The translations under genes were made by a program, and so were the position numbers. The notes beneath the pieces are model-generated. The model was not told where the DNA came from and did no database searches. It saw nothing but the letters and a program-made list of their open reading frames with translations. Below are positions 16,186 to 25,719 of a stretch of DNA of 64,000 nt, one piece after another. Each line of letters opens with the position of its first letter. The stretch's first letter is position 1. Source of the DNA: Muribaculaceae bacterium Isolate-037 (Harlan) (lineage in GTDB: Bacteria > Bacteroidota > Bacteroidia > Bacteroidales > Muribaculaceae); contig RIAZ01000004.1 in assembly GCA_003762615.1 (NCBI GenBank), positions 153,481-217,480 on the forward strand, in the 5' to 3' direction.

Positions 16186-18519
16186 TTATTTCTTATTGAT
16201 ATCGGTTTCAAGGATATAAACTGAAGTCGGTTTCTTATCAAGAGACACCTCTCCATCACCTTGATAGGTTTTCTGTACGAACATGTGAAGTTTCCGTTCA
16301 TTCTTCCAAAGTTCGGTATCTAATGAAGGTTCCCATGCCTCTACTCCAAATACTGTTAAATCAGATGTTGTCCAATCACCGTTTGCGCCATTATTTGTGT
16401 GAGCCAGGGATACTACGCTCCCTCTCTCAGCATCACGATAAATCACTCCTATAAAATCATTGTCAACTACAACCCGAGGACGGGATATCGGAATCATTTT
16501 TGTACCACCGCCCGAAAGTGAGAATGGAGAGGTTCGATTGGATATCTCACGATGTTTCCATTCCTTACCGTCATGCCATATAAGACGATATTGAGGCACG
16601 TCAGAATCTTCCGATCTCCAATAGGATACGATGTATGGATTGGAATCGCGGTCAGCCGTCATTGAGGTTTGATTTATAAGTTCGGAATTCTGAGGTATAC
16701 TACAGGCAAATTCGGAATTGGATAGGGTAATTGGTAAGGAATATGGAGTGTTGTCAGACTTCAGCCAAGTCTTGCCACCATCTTTTGATTTAGCATAACA
16801 CATGTCATGATTTGTCTCAACCAGCCATGTCTCACGCCATACCCATGACACATGGATCACGTCATTCTCATCAATATATAATTGCCAGTATGGGCTGCGT
16901 TGTTCCTCTCCGTCAATAAGGGAATCCTGCACCCGAATCCATTTCTTATCATTCACAACATAACGGTTGATTGCCATGTTGCCACGTCCGGAGGCACCCG
17001 AACGGTATACGAACAGTAGATCTCCATTTGATAAGGAATAGAATTCCGGATATGTGACATTATTTTCATCAATTCCTGTCATAGGTGAAATCTCTCCGAG
17101 CTCCAGACTGCCGGGCTTAAGACTTTTGGCATAATGAAGAGGATGACCGTGGTGATCAAAAGCAACATGTAGATAGCCTTCTCCATCCGCACCTATGCTT
17201 ATTATATTATGCCCGTCCTTTACGTTTCCTTTGTATTGAGTCTTATGTATCGTCCAGTTATCTGAGTTAAGCTTGCGTTTAGCCAAAGTGACGTATCCCT
17301 CTGGATCATAGAAAGCGATATATTGATTATCTTTATGGGTAACTACAGAATTTGCCCGGAATACGGCCGTATTTACAGATGTGCCACTATAACCCTCTCC
17401 GATTTCATAAAGTTTGGTATCTCCTGCCTCAGTGGATATGCCGTCATATCTGATTTCCGGAACGCCATTGATGTCAAAAGAGATTGGAAGCCATAGATGT
17501 CGGGAATCAGGGAGATTCTTTGGATTCCAAATATCTGCCATAAAAATCAAAGCACTATCATTTTCAAGGATGTAAGTACCCTGTGCCTTAAATGTTATCT
17601 CTGCTTCAGGACCTTTGCATGGATTAGGCATTATATGCCAATCTCCCATAATATTGTCAGCCCACATCATCCTTGCCTCATTAGGAGCCCATCCGGTACA
17701 TCCTGATGTAATCATCCAATATTTGCCATCTTTTTTAAATATTGTGGGAGCTTCATTGTGCCCACCCGGAAATATACGGATATATTTCCCCGTATGCTTT
17801 GTAAAAGATTTGTCGAGTTCAGCAATTTGTAGAGTGAGGTTATCCTCAGAAGAATAGATATGATAAGCCTTGCCATCGTCATCTACAAACAGAGTCATGT
17901 CGCGGGCCATCTGTCCACCTTTACAGTCTCTGAAAGTAAACAAGCCGTTTTCAATCTCTTTCCTCCACTCAGGAGTCCACCATTCCATCTTTAGTTTTTC
18001 ATCATCCGGTTTCAGCGATTTATCAAGATTTATAGGTAGCTTCCCGGCATTGACGCGTCCGCTTCTGATAGGCTTGAATGGACCGAGAGGATTGTCAGCA
18101 ACAGCTACGGCAGTCTGGGCGGCAGCATATCCTTTCCCTTTAAGTTCATGATGAAACCACATTACATATTTTCCTGTTTTGGGGTTGTAAATCACTTTAG
18201 GTCGTTCAATAGTGGAACCACGTTCAACTATTGCTCCGGATTCATCACTTACGCGCATGACAATGCCTTTGTTTTCCCAATTCTTTAAATCCTTGGAAAC
18301 GTAGCATGCGACACCTTCCTGCGGTGCATTTACACCACGATGTTCGCCATACCAATAGAAAGTTCCGTTTTGATCTTTAAGAATGCCTCCACCATGACAA
18401 TTTATATGATTGCCGTCGGAATCCTGCCATATTCCACCTTTATCTGGGGCAATCTTGGCACTTCCGATTCCGATAGACAGAATGAGAGACATAAATGAGA
18501 GGGATAGTTTTGTTAACAT
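16186..18519 (-). CDS. Two-domain carbohydrate enzyme: GH43 (exo-1,3-galactanase-like) fused to a PL24/PL25-like beta-propeller
   Basis: A 777-residue exported enzyme with a signal peptide (about 1-21). Residues about 25-375 resemble GH43 exo-beta-1,3-galactanases (subfamily 24/34): DGNHINCHGGGIL, YWYGEH, IERPKVIYNP with E105, HNEAPTIF with E256 (acid position) and Q313, which matches the glutamine thought to replace the catalytic base in a fungal homologue. Residues about 380-775 are a separate seven-bladed propeller of the BNR_4 type. H437, H457, Y490 and R506 fall in the family motifs DGHN, DHHG, TYPEFY and YRSG, with spacings like those of ulvan lyases. The gene starts 24 nt after the sensor gene's stop and is probably co-transcribed with it. 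Substrate (arabinogalactan or ulvan-like Rha-GlcA glycan) is inference. Confidence 0.82.
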   Translation of the reverse strand: MLTKLSLSFMSLILSIGIGSAKIAPDKGGIWQDSDGNHINCHGGGILKDQNGTFYWYGEHRGVNAPQEGVACYVSKDLKNWENKGIVMRVSDESGAIVERGSTIERPKVIYNPKTGKYVMWFHHELKGKGYAAAQTAVAVADNPLGPFKPIRSGRVNAGKLPINLDKSLKPDDEKLKMEWWTPEWRKEIENGLFTFRDCKGGQMARDMTLFVDDDGKAYHIYSSEDNLTLQIAELDKSFTKHTGKYIRIFPGGHNEAPTIFKKDGKYWMITSGCTGWAPNEARMMWADNIMGDWHIMPNPCKGPEAEITFKAQGTYILENDSALIFMADIWNPKNLPDSRHLWLPISFDINGVPEIRYDGISTEAGDTKLYEIGEGYSGTSVNTAVFRANSVVTHKDNQYIAFYDPEGYVTLAKRKLNSDNWTIHKTQYKGNVKDGHNIISIGADGEGYLHVAFDHHGHPLHYAKSLKPGSLELGEISPMTGIDENNVTYPEFYSLSNGDLLFVYRSGASGRGNMAINRYVVNDKKWIRVQDSLIDGEEQRSPYWQLYIDENDVIHVSWVWRETWLVETNHDMCYAKSKDGGKTWLKSDNTPYSLPITLSNSEFACSIPQNSELINQTSMTADRDSNPYIVSYWRSEDSDVPQYRLIWHDGKEWKHREISNRTSPFSLSGGGTKMIPISRPRVVVDNDFIGVIYRDAERGSVVSLAHTNNGANGDWTTSDLTVFGVEAWEPSLDTELWKNERKLHMFVQKTYQGDGEVSLDKKPTSVYILETDINKK

Positions 18520-18543
18520 GAGATAAGAGGTTATTAAGAAGTA

Positions 18544-21500
18544 TTAATTTTGTTGATCTGTTCTATTTTGAATGAATTCAGAGGGAGTGATGCCAAATTC
18601 CTTCTTGAACACTCTTCTGAAGTAGGATATGCTGTTGAATCCGGTAAGGAATGGAATTTCATTTATAGCCACATTCTCACTTTTGAGAAGCTGCACAGCC
18701 CTTGTCAGTTTAATTTTACGGATAAATTCATTTGGAGTCAATCCGGTAATGCCTTTCACTTTTCGGTATAGAGTGGAGTGGCTCATACACATCTTATCAG
18801 TAAGGAACGGCATATCCATATCCTCCATCTCAATATTATCTTCCACCACCATTCTTAGTTTTGAGATAAAGTTCCTGTCAAGTATTGAAAGATTATTCTC
18901 TTTGACAATCTCTTTATCGGAAACATCTTCTTTCGAAATAGTTACCCCAGCATCAGAAATGGTGTTCTGTCCGGAATTAGGTTCAGAAAGAAGGCGTAGA
19001 GCAAGGTTGTGCCGAGCCTTCAATATGTTGTTTATTCGAGATTGAAGTAATTTTATACTGAAAGGTTTTGTAATGTAGGAGTCTGCCCCGGAATTATATC
19101 CCTCTTCCTTATCAAGTAGCGAATCTTTTGCGGTGAGAAGAATCACAGGGATATGACTTGTTGCAACATCCGATTTTATAGCATGACATAGTTCGATTCC
19201 ATCCATGACGGGCATCATTATGTCGCTGATGACAATATCCGGGAAGTTTGCTTTCACAGAATCAAGTCCCTCCTTACCATTGGACGCACATATTACATTA
19301 TAAGTATCTGCAAATGAACTTGCAATATAATCCTTCACATCTTCATCATCTTCAACAATCAGTATGGTCAGACGTTCAGACTGTATATTTATATCAGGTC
19401 TTACGGTTACGTCGGCAGTCTCATTATCTCCGGATATATCCTTATGTATTGCATTCGGATAGTTATTATCAATAAGAAGACTTACGGTGAAAGAGCTTCC
19501 TTTGCCTTGTTCGGACGAGACAGAAATCAATCCCTCATGTAGTTCCACAAGGTTCTGAGTTAGAGCAAGTCCTATACCGGTCCCCGCCACTTTTTTATTA
19601 TGATTTGCTTGATAATATCGTTTGAATATGTGAGGAAGGATTTCCGGAGATATTCCTTCGCCGGTATCAGATACGGTAATATCGATATATCTCAAGCAAT
19701 TGCGTTCATGTTCGCTTACTGAAAGAGTGATCCCTCCCTTCTTGGTGTATTTCATAGCATTCCCAAGAAGATTATTCAGGATTATATTGATCATTTCCGG
19801 GTCGTAATACATATCTTGTTCTTCCGGCATATTGATTGCAATAACAATGTTTACATCCTTATTGCTGTTGAGTTCCTTAAACCGGAGTCCAATTTCCCTG
19901 ACAAAATTAACAAGATTGCCACGACATACCTCAAGTTTGCGATTTCTGGTCTCTGTTTTCCGGAATTCCAATATCCCGTTTATTAGATTCAGAAGCCGCA
20001 TTGAGCTTGTGCGTATAGTATGCAATTTCTTACGATGTTCGTCCCTTATGTCAGGATCATTAATAAGATCCTCTATCGGGCCTATTATTAAAGAAAGGGG
20101 AGTGCGTAATTCATGAGTAATATTGGTGTAGAATGCCATTCTTTCTTCATTGAGAAGCTGGCTGTTGATTCTGCTCTCCTTTTCTACATCAAGATTCTTC
20201 TCAAGATTTAGTTTATACTTATAAAAATAGGTAAACAAACACACTATTATAATGAGCGACAGAAGATATAGCATCTTTGCCCACCATGTCAGATATAATG
20301 GGGGTGTTATGGTAATTGTTAATAACTGTGTTGGCTCTGACCATTCTCCTCCATTGATTTTCCGACTGATAATGAATACGTATTTCCCGGGTTTCATATT
20401 GCGATATATCGCCTCATATTCCGGATTTAGATTCATCCAAGTCTCATTCACACCTTCCATCCTGTATCTTATCTCAGAATTTAGAGCAACAGATATATCC
20501 GGTATATTTAGTTTAATCCTGAACGTATTGAGATTATGTGGTAGCCGTATTTTGTCGGAGACTATAGGTATTGAGATTTCTAAGTCGTTATTGCCATTAT
20601 CCTTGTCATGAGCTATGATATTGTTGATAATCAACTTATCATTATTCCCCATATTCCCATCCAATCTTTCCGGATTGAACAGTGCTAATCCATTAAGAGA
20701 GCCGAACAATACCCATCCTTTGAAAAAAGATGCACTTGACTCAATAAATGCTTTCATATCGGAATTCCCGGCATGGTTGCATATAAATATAGAGTCATTT
20801 ATGTCGCATGAGAATATTCCCTCCTCTGCCGTCATCCAGATTTTCCGGTCATGGTCTTCGATCAAAGCCTTTATATTTGTGCTTGTGGAATTTGCCGGCA
20901 TATCGCATTTGATAATCCTATTAAAATTACCATTCTCTATTTTTGCAACACCTTCACGGGTAGCCACCCAGATATTCCCTTTGGAATCCATAAAAAGAGA
21001 GTTGACGCTATTTGTCGGTAATCCGTCTTTTTTAAGCAAATGGCATATCGGTCTGTTTTCTTTGTTGAAGACAACAATTCCTTTGCCGAAAGTGGCGATT
21101 AAGATGTTGCCGGAATTGTCGTTTAATATAGATGTGATATACTTGTCGGGCAGCACCTCATTAATTTCATAAATCGGATATGCCGACATATTATTATTGA
21201 TTACGTATACACCATTATGTGTGCCAACTAACAAGCCCCGATCTTTATCTTTGAAAAAACATCTGACTTCCGGATCAATACCATTGATTTTGGTGAAAAG
21301 ACCATTTTGGGAATCAAATAGATATGCCCCGTCATTACTCGTTCCAAGAAGGATCATTCCATTGTCGATAGCATTAATGGCTCTTATCGGAGTGTTCTGT
21401 CCTGTCGATGAGGAGGGAAGTTTATATATTATAGGGAAAAAATTCCCTATTTTTGCAAATTCACGATCACCACCAATCCAGATACCATTTTCAGAGTCAT

Positions 21501-22620
21501 TGGCAAGACTCCAAACAGCCGGGTGTGACAATTTACTGCCTTTCGGTCTGAATATTGAGATCATTCGGAAGAAAGGTGGGGTATTACAGACCACATCAAT
21601 ACCATCACTATAGTATCCGATCCATTTGTTCCCGAACGAATCTTCAAAAATGGATGTTGATGCAGTGGAATATAGATTACCATCCGGATCAAAACCGGAT
21701 GAGGGAGTCAGATTCTTAAAGGTATAAATTCCTCTCTTTTGATCATCTCTTGAGAGTATGCTTACACCTCCTTTAGAAGTGGCAATCCACAGGTCACCAT
21801 TTTTCATGAGAGATATAGCTTTTACTTGTCCCGGCAATAGCGAATCAGGAGAATCATTGTGAAATATGGATGTGAATTTCTTATTTGTCGGATTAAAACG
21901 AGACAGACCATTTTCAGTCCCTAACCACACCATACCGTCATTATCTATACAAATGGAATAAACAGTATTACCGGATATGGATTCGGGATTATTCGCATCA
22001 TGCATGAAATTCTCAAAATTCATAGACTTGAGATCTAAAGATGAGAATCCGGTGTTTTCATGTCCTATATATAATTTACCATCGTCACTCTCCATTGAAC
22101 ACCATACAGGAAGTGGAAAATTCTTAGGAATACTTCTGAATATACGTTCGACATTGCCGGTAGCCGGATCCAGCTTTTCCGGAGGCATGTGGTAGTGAGT
22201 GATCCATATCTTGTTGTCGGAAGATATGGATAATCCTGTCACATCAGAAGTGAGTATTTCTCCCTTGAATTCGGAAATCTTATCAGTAGAATAATCATAA
22301 ATGCAGATTCCGTTATATCGTGTGCCAATCCATAGCTTGTCGGGATTTATGGGATCTTTTACCACACAATTAAGTTCATTACTTGAAAGTCCGGAATTCT
22401 CTTTTGTAAAACGTGAGAAAGCTGTCCCATCAAACCGATTCAATCCATTTCCGGTCACTACCCATACAAAACCATGTCCATCCTGACCAATCCCTCTGAC
22501 GTAATTACTGTTTAGTCCGTTAGAATGATCCAAATGATGGATGTATGGTTGCTCACTTCTGGAATGAGGTGCCAGCCATAAAGATAATAGTAAGATTAGA
22601 TATAAAGTATATTGTCTCAT
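18544..22620 (-). CDS. Hybrid two-component system sensor/regulator (HTCS)
   Basis: A 1358-residue one-protein signalling system typical of Bacteroidetes polysaccharide utilisation loci. In order: signal peptide (about 1-22), two seven-bladed Reg_prop propellers (about 25-690), a Y_Y_Y domain (about 700-780), one membrane helix (about 783-805), HisKA with the phosphorylated H836 in THELRTPLSLIIGP, HATPase (DTGEGISPE, GTGIGLAL), receiver with D1133 in SDIMMPVMDG, and a C-terminal AraC-type DNA-binding domain (about 1255-1355, ending NSISYFRRVFKKEFGITPSEF). It should sense an oligosaccharide in the periplasm and activate the adjacent enzyme genes. No SusC/SusD pair is adjacent. The sensor gene lies divergent from the GH105 fusion and just upstream of the GH43 fusion. 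Confidence 0.95.
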   Translation of the reverse strand: MRQYTLYLILLLSLWLAPHSRSEQPYIHHLDHSNGLNSNYVRGIGQDGHGFVWVVTGNGLNRFDGTAFSRFTKENSGLSSNELNCVVKDPINPDKLWIGTRYNGICIYDYSTDKISEFKGEILTSDVTGLSISSDNKIWITHYHMPPEKLDPATGNVERIFRSIPKNFPLPVWCSMESDDGKLYIGHENTGFSSLDLKSMNFENFMHDANNPESISGNTVYSICIDNDGMVWLGTENGLSRFNPTNKKFTSIFHNDSPDSLLPGQVKAISLMKNGDLWIATSKGGVSILSRDDQKRGIYTFKNLTPSSGFDPDGNLYSTASTSIFEDSFGNKWIGYYSDGIDVVCNTPPFFRMISIFRPKGSKLSHPAVWSLANDSENGIWIGGDREFAKIGNFFPIIYKLPSSSTGQNTPIRAINAIDNGMILLGTSNDGAYLFDSQNGLFTKINGIDPEVRCFFKDKDRGLLVGTHNGVYVINNNMSAYPIYEINEVLPDKYITSILNDNSGNILIATFGKGIVVFNKENRPICHLLKKDGLPTNSVNSLFMDSKGNIWVATREGVAKIENGNFNRIIKCDMPANSTSTNIKALIEDHDRKIWMTAEEGIFSCDINDSIFICNHAGNSDMKAFIESSASFFKGWVLFGSLNGLALFNPERLDGNMGNNDKLIINNIIAHDKDNGNNDLEISIPIVSDKIRLPHNLNTFRIKLNIPDISVALNSEIRYRMEGVNETWMNLNPEYEAIYRNMKPGKYVFIISRKINGGEWSEPTQLLTITITPPLYLTWWAKMLYLLSLIIIVCLFTYFYKYKLNLEKNLDVEKESRINSQLLNEERMAFYTNITHELRTPLSLIIGPIEDLINDPDIRDEHRKKLHTIRTSSMRLLNLINGILEFRKTETRNRKLEVCRGNLVNFVREIGLRFKELNSNKDVNIVIAINMPEEQDMYYDPEMINIILNNLLGNAMKYTKKGGITLSVSEHERNCLRYIDITVSDTGEGISPEILPHIFKRYYQANHNKKVAGTGIGLALTQNLVELHEGLISVSSEQGKGSSFTVSLLIDNNYPNAIHKDISGDNETADVTVRPDINIQSERLTILIVEDDEDVKDYIASSFADTYNVICASNGKEGLDSVKANFPDIVISDIMMPVMDGIELCHAIKSDVATSHIPVILLTAKDSLLDKEEGYNSGADSYITKPFSIKLLQSRINNILKARHNLALRLLSEPNSGQNTISDAGVTISKEDVSDKEIVKENNLSILDRNFISKLRMVVEDNIEMEDMDMPFLTDKMCMSHSTLYRKVKGITGLTPNEFIRKIKLTRAVQLLKSENVAINEIPFLTGFNSISYFRRVFKKEFGITPSEFIQNRTDQQN

Positions 22621-22691
22621 TTTTTCAGGATTTCGAGAAGTATAGACAACTTCAAAAGCTAATTAATCAAAAGATATTGATAATACCTTTA

Positions 22692-22699
22692 CAAAATTA
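22692..22699 (-). promoter_or_regulatory. Candidate -7 element of the HTCS operon
   Basis: TAATTTTG on the reverse strand lies about 70 nt before the HTCS ATG. There is no good -33 box at standard spacing, which may mean low basal expression. Confidence 0.45.
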
Positions 22700-22798
22700 T
22701 GAATAAATTCGGAGAGAATGTATAACATATCGTTCAGAAATGTTTCTTATCTGTCAAAATTCATGGGAGAATAGTCCGGATTATTCAAAAAAGGGGTG

Positions 22799-22877
22799 TA
22801 ATACGTATTATTGAAATATATTTGCGTTATTTTGACATATAAATGAATTGAAGAGTCAACTCGATACATTAATTTTG
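22799..22877 (+). promoter_or_regulatory. Promoter and candidate activator site of the GH105-GH154 gene
   Basis: ATTG at 22847-22850, a 19-bp spacer and TAATTTTG at 22870-22877 form a promoter 27 nt before the ATG. Upstream is a perfect 12-bp palindrome, TAATACGTATTA (22799-22810). An inverted TTGAC/GTCAA pair (about 22832-22859) spans the -33 region. Either could be the HTCS binding site; this is inference. Confidence 0.45.
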
Positions 22878-22903
22878 TAAAACAATAACATCATGAAGCA
22901 TAT

Positions 22904-25240
22904 ATGAATATGAACAACAGATTAAAATCTATACCATTTGTCGTGGGGACACTGGTAATGTCATTCGGTGTGAGTGGTGCTCCGAAGCAGTCGGATCCGT
23001 TGAAAGAAGCATCGGAAGTACGCTTGATCATATCAAAGGTGAATAATTACTGGCAGTCTAATAATAAGGCTGAGGTTAATCCATTTTGGCATCATGCCGC
23101 TTATCATACCGGGAATATGGAGGCTTATCGTCTTACAGGTAATGAGGATTGGCTTGATTATTCGCAGCGATGGGCTGAGCATAATGAGTGGAAAGGCGCG
23201 AAGAGCAATGACCGCAGTAAGTGGAAGTATAATTATGGAGAGACGGATGAGCACGTGCTTTTCGGCGATTGGCAGATATGTTTCCAGACATACGCCGACC
23301 TCTACAACATCCTTCCCGATGATCGCCGCATAAGTCGTGCGCGTGAGGTTATGGAATATGAGATGTCGACACCTGCTAATGATTACTGGTGGTGGGCTGA
23401 TGGACTTTATATGGTTATGCCCGTAATGACAAAGCTGTATAAGATCACCGGGAATAACAGATACCTTGACAAACTATATGAGTATATCACATTCTCAGAT
23501 AGCATCATGTTTGATCCGGAGGAGAATCTGTATTACAGAGATGCAAAATACACTTATCCCAAACATAAGAGTGCGAATGGCAAGAAAGATTTTTGGGCAC
23601 GTGGTGACGGATGGGTTCTTGCCGGACTTGCGAAAGTGCTACAGGATTTACCCACGGAATATAAACACCGAGACTTTTTTGAGCGTCGCTATAAGGATAT
23701 GGCTTCAGCAGTGGTGGCTTGTCAGCAACCGGAAGGGTATTGGAGTCGGTCAATGTATGACGAGGCACATGCACCCGGCCCGGAGACTTCAGGCACAGCA
23801 TTCTTTACTTACGGATTGCTTTGGGGTATCAATAATGGTTATCTTACGGATACTAAATATAAGGAGTCTGCTCAGAAGGGCTGGAATTACCTGAAGAATA
23901 AGGCACTTCAGAAGGATGGTCGTGTAGGTTATGTGCAACCTATAGGAGAGAAGGCGATACCGGGTCAGGTGGTGGATGCAAAATCTACGGCAGATTTTGG
24001 AGTCGGAGCATTCCTGCTTGCCGCTTGTGAGTATGTAAGGATGCTTGAGTCTGCGAATAATTCAGATAGGGCTTATTGGTTAGATCTATTGAATAAGATA
24101 GCATATCCGGTTCTTAGCAATATGTCGAAAGGGGAACTTCAGAAGAATATGCAGGTTGAGGTAAGTCCTAATTGGGATGGACGTAATAAGAAAGTCACAT
24201 ATATGGAGACGTTCGGACGCCTTATGGCGGGTATCGCACCATGGCTTGCTCTTCCCGATGATGACACGGCTGAGGGTAAGAAAAGGAAGGAGCTTCGCGA
24301 CATGGCACTTGCATCCTACCGTAATGCAGTAGATCCGTCAAGTCCGGATTGCCTTTTGTGGCAGGGGGAGGGTCAGGCTCTCGTGGATGCCGCTTACGTG
24401 GCAGAGAGTTTTCTGAGAGGATATGATGCCCTCTGGATGCCTCTTGATGAAGTGACGAAAAAACGGTATATAGATGCATTCTCCAATATGCGCCATATTG
24501 ATCCACCTTACACGAACTGGGTTCTTTTTTCATCCACAATAGAGAGTTTTCTTGCAAAAGCCGGAGCATATTGCGATGACTATCGGGTGAACTCTGCAAT
24601 ACGCAAAGTCAATGAATGGTATGTCGGTGATGGCTGGTATGCCGACGGACCATCTTTTGCCTACGACTATTATAGCAGCTACGTTTTCCATCCGATGCTT
24701 TTAGAGACTCTTCAGGCGATGAAGGATGCCGGAAAATATACACGCATCCATTATGGAAAGTATTATGATAAGGCTTTGAAAAGAGCACAGAAGTTCTCTA
24801 TTGTACTTGAACGTATGATTTCTCCGGAAGGTACGTTCCCTGTGTTCGGACGTTCCATTCCATACAGGATGGCGACTCTTCAGCCGCTTGCATTAATGGC
24901 ATGGTATGAGAAACTTCCGTCAGGACTTACCAACGGTCAGGTGCGTTCAGCGTTGACAGCGGTTATGAAGCGTATGTTTGACGGAAGAGAGAACTTTAAT
25001 GATGGCGGGTTCCTAACTATTGGGTTTGCGGGCAGACAGCCGAATATTGCTGACTGGTATACCAATAACGGCTCCTTATACATGACCTCTTTGTCGTTCC
25101 TCCCTCTCGGACTGCCCGCCACACATCCTTTCTGGACAGATGCTCCACAGGATTGGACAAACAGAAAGGCATGGGGAGGGAAACCCTTCCCGAAAGACCA
25201 TCATTGGGATGATGGAAATAATATCAAAGACCTATTCTGA
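22904..25240 (+). CDS. Two-domain enzyme: GH105 unsaturated glucuronyl hydrolase fused to a DUF2264/GH154 domain
   Basis: A 778-residue exported protein (signal peptide about 1-26). Residues about 35-385 are GH105: FWHHAAYHTGNMEAY, WWWADGLYM with D166, FWARGDGWV (230-238) and the alpha/alpha-barrel repeat pattern. This family removes 4,5-unsaturated uronic acids left by polysaccharide lyases. Residues about 395-770 match DUF2264, now the GH154 beta-glucuronidase family, with the hallmark DGPSFAYDYYSSYVFHPML and ETFGRLMAGIAPWL. One polypeptide would thus remove both saturated and unsaturated glucuronate. It is divergent from the HTCS. The partner fusion (16186-18519) would supply lyase and galactanase functions. 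Single-domain versions of both parts exist in other Bacteroides; the fusion is unusual to me. Confidence 0.85.
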   Translation: MNMNNRLKSIPFVVGTLVMSFGVSGAPKQSDPLKEASEVRLIISKVNNYWQSNNKAEVNPFWHHAAYHTGNMEAYRLTGNEDWLDYSQRWAEHNEWKGAKSNDRSKWKYNYGETDEHVLFGDWQICFQTYADLYNILPDDRRISRAREVMEYEMSTPANDYWWWADGLYMVMPVMTKLYKITGNNRYLDKLYEYITFSDSIMFDPEENLYYRDAKYTYPKHKSANGKKDFWARGDGWVLAGLAKVLQDLPTEYKHRDFFERRYKDMASAVVACQQPEGYWSRSMYDEAHAPGPETSGTAFFTYGLLWGINNGYLTDTKYKESAQKGWNYLKNKALQKDGRVGYVQPIGEKAIPGQVVDAKSTADFGVGAFLLAACEYVRMLESANNSDRAYWLDLLNKIAYPVLSNMSKGELQKNMQVEVSPNWDGRNKKVTYMETFGRLMAGIAPWLALPDDDTAEGKKRKELRDMALASYRNAVDPSSPDCLLWQGEGQALVDAAYVAESFLRGYDALWMPLDEVTKKRYIDAFSNMRHIDPPYTNWVLFSSTIESFLAKAGAYCDDYRVNSAIRKVNEWYVGDGWYADGPSFAYDYYSSYVFHPMLLETLQAMKDAGKYTRIHYGKYYDKALKRAQKFSIVLERMISPEGTFPVFGRSIPYRMATLQPLALMAWYEKLPSGLTNGQVRSALTAVMKRMFDGRENFNDGGFLTIGFAGRQPNIADWYTNNGSLYMTSLSFLPLGLPATHPFWTDAPQDWTNRKAWGGKPFPKDHHWDDGNNIKDLF

Positions 25241-25261
25241 CGTTTATATTTCTCATATTTT

Positions 25262-25357
25262 TACGAAGAAATAAAAGAATAAAAAGAAATTTTTGGTTCT
25301 TATAAATTTAAACTATCCGGTAAAAATTAATTTCTTTTATTTCTTTGAATTCTTCGT
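25262..25357. repeat. Imperfect A/T-rich inverted repeat
   Basis: The outer arms ACGAAGAA (25263-25270) and TTCTTCGT (25350-25357) are exact. The inner A/G-rich and T/C-rich stretches pair imperfectly. It lies just after the GH105-GH154 gene and could act as its terminator. Confidence 0.5.
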
Positions 25358-25377
25358 GAACATCAATTCTTAGTAAG

Positions 25378-25426
25378 GAGAGCGCGGAGCTTTTGCTGTA
25401 TTTTATGGCAGAAGTTCCGCGCTCTC
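25378..25426. terminator. G/C-rich hairpin
   Basis: A perfect 11-bp inverted repeat (25378-25388 with 25416-25426) with further partial pairing inside the loop. It is possibly a terminator of the preceding gene or a REP-like repeat. It resembles in style the hairpins at 28714-28870 and 35391-35460. Confidence 0.5.
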
Positions 25427-25497
25427 TGCGTTATAGTGGGTTAATATTTACATAATATTTGTAATTATTAACTATAATTTAACACAAATTAACAATC

Positions 25498-25532
25498 GGG
25501 GGGGGTAAAACGAGATTTTTATACTAATTTTG
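25498..25532 (+). promoter_or_regulatory. Candidate promoter with a G8 tract in the -33 position
   Basis: TAATTTTG at 25525-25532 is a good -7 box. The place where TTTG is expected (19-20 bp upstream) is taken by a run of eight G (25498-25505). No other promoter is evident before the gene at 25826. Confidence 0.45.
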
Positions 25533-25682
25533 ATTTCTAAATGACTAATATCAATAAATTTTGTTGATGTGGTATTAAATTTCTATTGGATTTAAGATTG
25601 ATGTGAACATATCTGAAGGGGTAGACTTTCTATATTTTCGCTTTCATACTTACCATTTACCAGACTCAATAACCACTACTTC

Positions 25683-25719
25683 TGTTATAGTTGATGCCTT
25701 AAAGGCATCAACTATAACA
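25683..25719. promoter_or_regulatory. Perfect palindrome in the leader of the surface-protein cluster
   Basis: Arms 25683-25700 and 25702-25719 are exact 18-bp complements around a single A. It has no T-run, so it is not a standard terminator. It lies 107 nt before the ATG at 25826. Confidence 0.6.

Noticed and set aside
22893..22907. ATG just before the GH105-GH154 gene
   Set aside because: It encodes only four codons before a stop; the ATG at 22904 opens the signal peptide.
16186..25240. Idea that the carbohydrate locus is a full SusCD-type locus
   Set aside because: Both flanks were read; no TonB-dependent SusC or SusD-like gene is present. The only TonB receptor in the window is btuB.
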